Shown here piece by piece: positions 4,628 to 5,078 of a DNA stretch of 5,078 bases (its first letter is position 1; the number at the start of each line of letters is the position of its first letter). The stretch is from Bryobacteraceae bacterium (lineage in GTDB: Bacteria; Acidobacteriota; Terriglobia; Bryobacterales; Bryobacteraceae). A program made the position numbers and the translations under genes. Location: positions 1-5,078 of the forward strand of contig JANXXV010000516.1 of assembly GCA_025350445.1 (NCBI GenBank), in the 5' to 3' direction. The notes below the pieces were generated by a model. It was not told the DNA's origin. It saw nothing but the letters and a program-made list of their open reading frames with translations, and did no database searches.

Positions 4628-5078
4628 ATGAAGCTTCACGGAATTTTCCCTCCCATTGCCACCCCGTTCAATCACAACGGCGAGCTGTATAAAGCGAAGG
4701 TGCAGCACAACGTAGACAAGTGGAACAGGACCAGCCTGGCCGGCTACGTGGTCTGCGGCTCCACCGGTGAAAGCGTGATGCTTACTGCAGAGGAAAAGAT
4801 CCTGATGTGGGAATGGGTGTCGGAAAGCGCAGCCCCCGGGAAACTGCTGATCGCGGGAACCGGCGTGGAGAGCGTGCTCGAAACCGTTGCGCTCACCAAT
4901 CGAGCAGCCGGCATCGGCTACGTAGCGGCCATGGTGCGAACACCGCACTACTACAAGAATTTGCTGAACCGTGACGAGGCCCAGTTGCTCTATTTCCGGT
5001 CCGTGGCCGACCGGACAAAAATTCCGCTGATGATCTACAACTGGCCGCAAGCGACGGGCATCGATATCTCGCCTGAAG
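4628..5078 (+). CDS. Dihydrodipicolinate synthase/aldolase-family protein, N-terminal part
   Basis: The first 150 codons of a (beta/alpha)8-barrel class I aldolase-family protein are present; the gene runs off the right edge. Visible features are GIFPPIATPF (5-14, strand 1), GSTGES (44-49, the substrate-carboxylate loop, GTTGE in DapA), LIAGTGVES (74-82), RTPHYYK (104-110) and MIYNWPQATG (135-144). Y137 in the last motif corresponds to the catalytic Tyr of DapA (Y133 in E. coli). The Schiff-base Lys lies beyond the window. The family condenses or cleaves pyruvate adducts (4-hydroxy-tetrahydrodipicolinate, 4-hydroxy-2-oxoglutarate, N-acetylneuraminate). The AGTGVES and RTPHYYK segments resemble HOGA1-like members more than true DapA, so I give no symbol. 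The ATG has no Shine-Dalgarno sequence, only a pyrimidine-rich stretch, and starts 15 nt after the terminator T-run. It may be leaderless or rely on read-through. Confidence 0.85.
   Translation, partial: MKLHGIFPPIATPFNHNGELYKAKVQHNVDKWNRTSLAGYVVCGSTGESVMLTAEEKILMWEWVSESAAPGKLLIAGTGVESVLETVALTNRAAGIGYVAAMVRTPHYYKNLLNRDEAQLLYFRSVADRTKIPLMIYNWPQATGIDISPE

Noticed and set aside
4550..5050. Minus-strand open frame of 166 codons at the right end
   Set aside because: Antisense to the aldolase-family gene, which has clear family motifs on the plus strand.
1..5078. CRISPR arrays, tRNA or rRNA genes, insertion sequences
   Set aside because: No spaced direct repeats, no cloverleaf with a conserved T-loop sequence, no rRNA-like stretch and no transposase or terminal inverted repeats were seen on reading both strands.

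Overview
The window looks like a chromosomal segment of a moderately GC-rich soil-type bacterium. The style of the GMC oxidoreductase, the HemD, the small AtpZ/AtpI pair and the signal-peptide-bearing c subunit all suggest Acidobacteriota (Bryobacter/Solibacter-like). That placement is inference from protein character, since no rRNA or marker gene is present. There is no insertion sequence, CRISPR array, tRNA or phage gene.

Left part (1-2033). The window opens inside the 3' end of a plus-strand gene for a DUF4411-type PIN-like protein, probably a toxin-antitoxin toxin. A 135-bp gap follows, then a minus-strand GMC-family FAD oxidoreductase read from 2033 down to 387. This gene is intact along its length except for one in-frame TAG at 1770-1772 (codon 88), so it is either a very young pseudogene or carries a sequencing error. 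The gap holds a hairpin that pairs fully only in the RNA of the oxidoreductase strand.

Middle (2034-2058). Divergently from the oxidoreductase, hemD (uroporphyrinogen-III synthase) starts only 25 bp away. Between the two starts lies a perfect 12-bp palindrome, CAAGTATACTTG, which presents TATACT as a possible -10 box on both strands about 8-9 nt from each start codon. Neither gene has a Shine-Dalgarno sequence. This fits a symmetric bidirectional promoter making two leaderless or nearly leaderless mRNAs.

Right part (2059-5078). hemD overlaps atpZ by four bases (GTGA). It appears to be the first gene of a tightly packed unit hemD-atpZ-atpI-atpB-atpE that encodes membrane (F0) parts of the F-type ATP synthase: the AtpZ/AtpI accessory proteins, subunit a and subunit c. 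atpI probably begins at a rare ATT or CTG codon behind a good ribosome binding site, not at the first ATG. atpB overlaps atpI by 14 bases. atpE is set apart by a 101-bp leader with a strong hairpin and the clearest ribosome binding site in the window, as expected for the subunit needed in many copies. A rho-independent terminator follows atpE, so the genes for subunits b, delta and F1 must lie elsewhere. After the terminator, a dihydrodipicolinate synthase/aldolase-family gene starts and runs off the right edge.

I found no clearly new multi-gene system. The points most worth a second look are the symmetric promoter, the amber codon, the coupling of heme synthesis to ATP synthase genes, and the atpI start and atpE leader.
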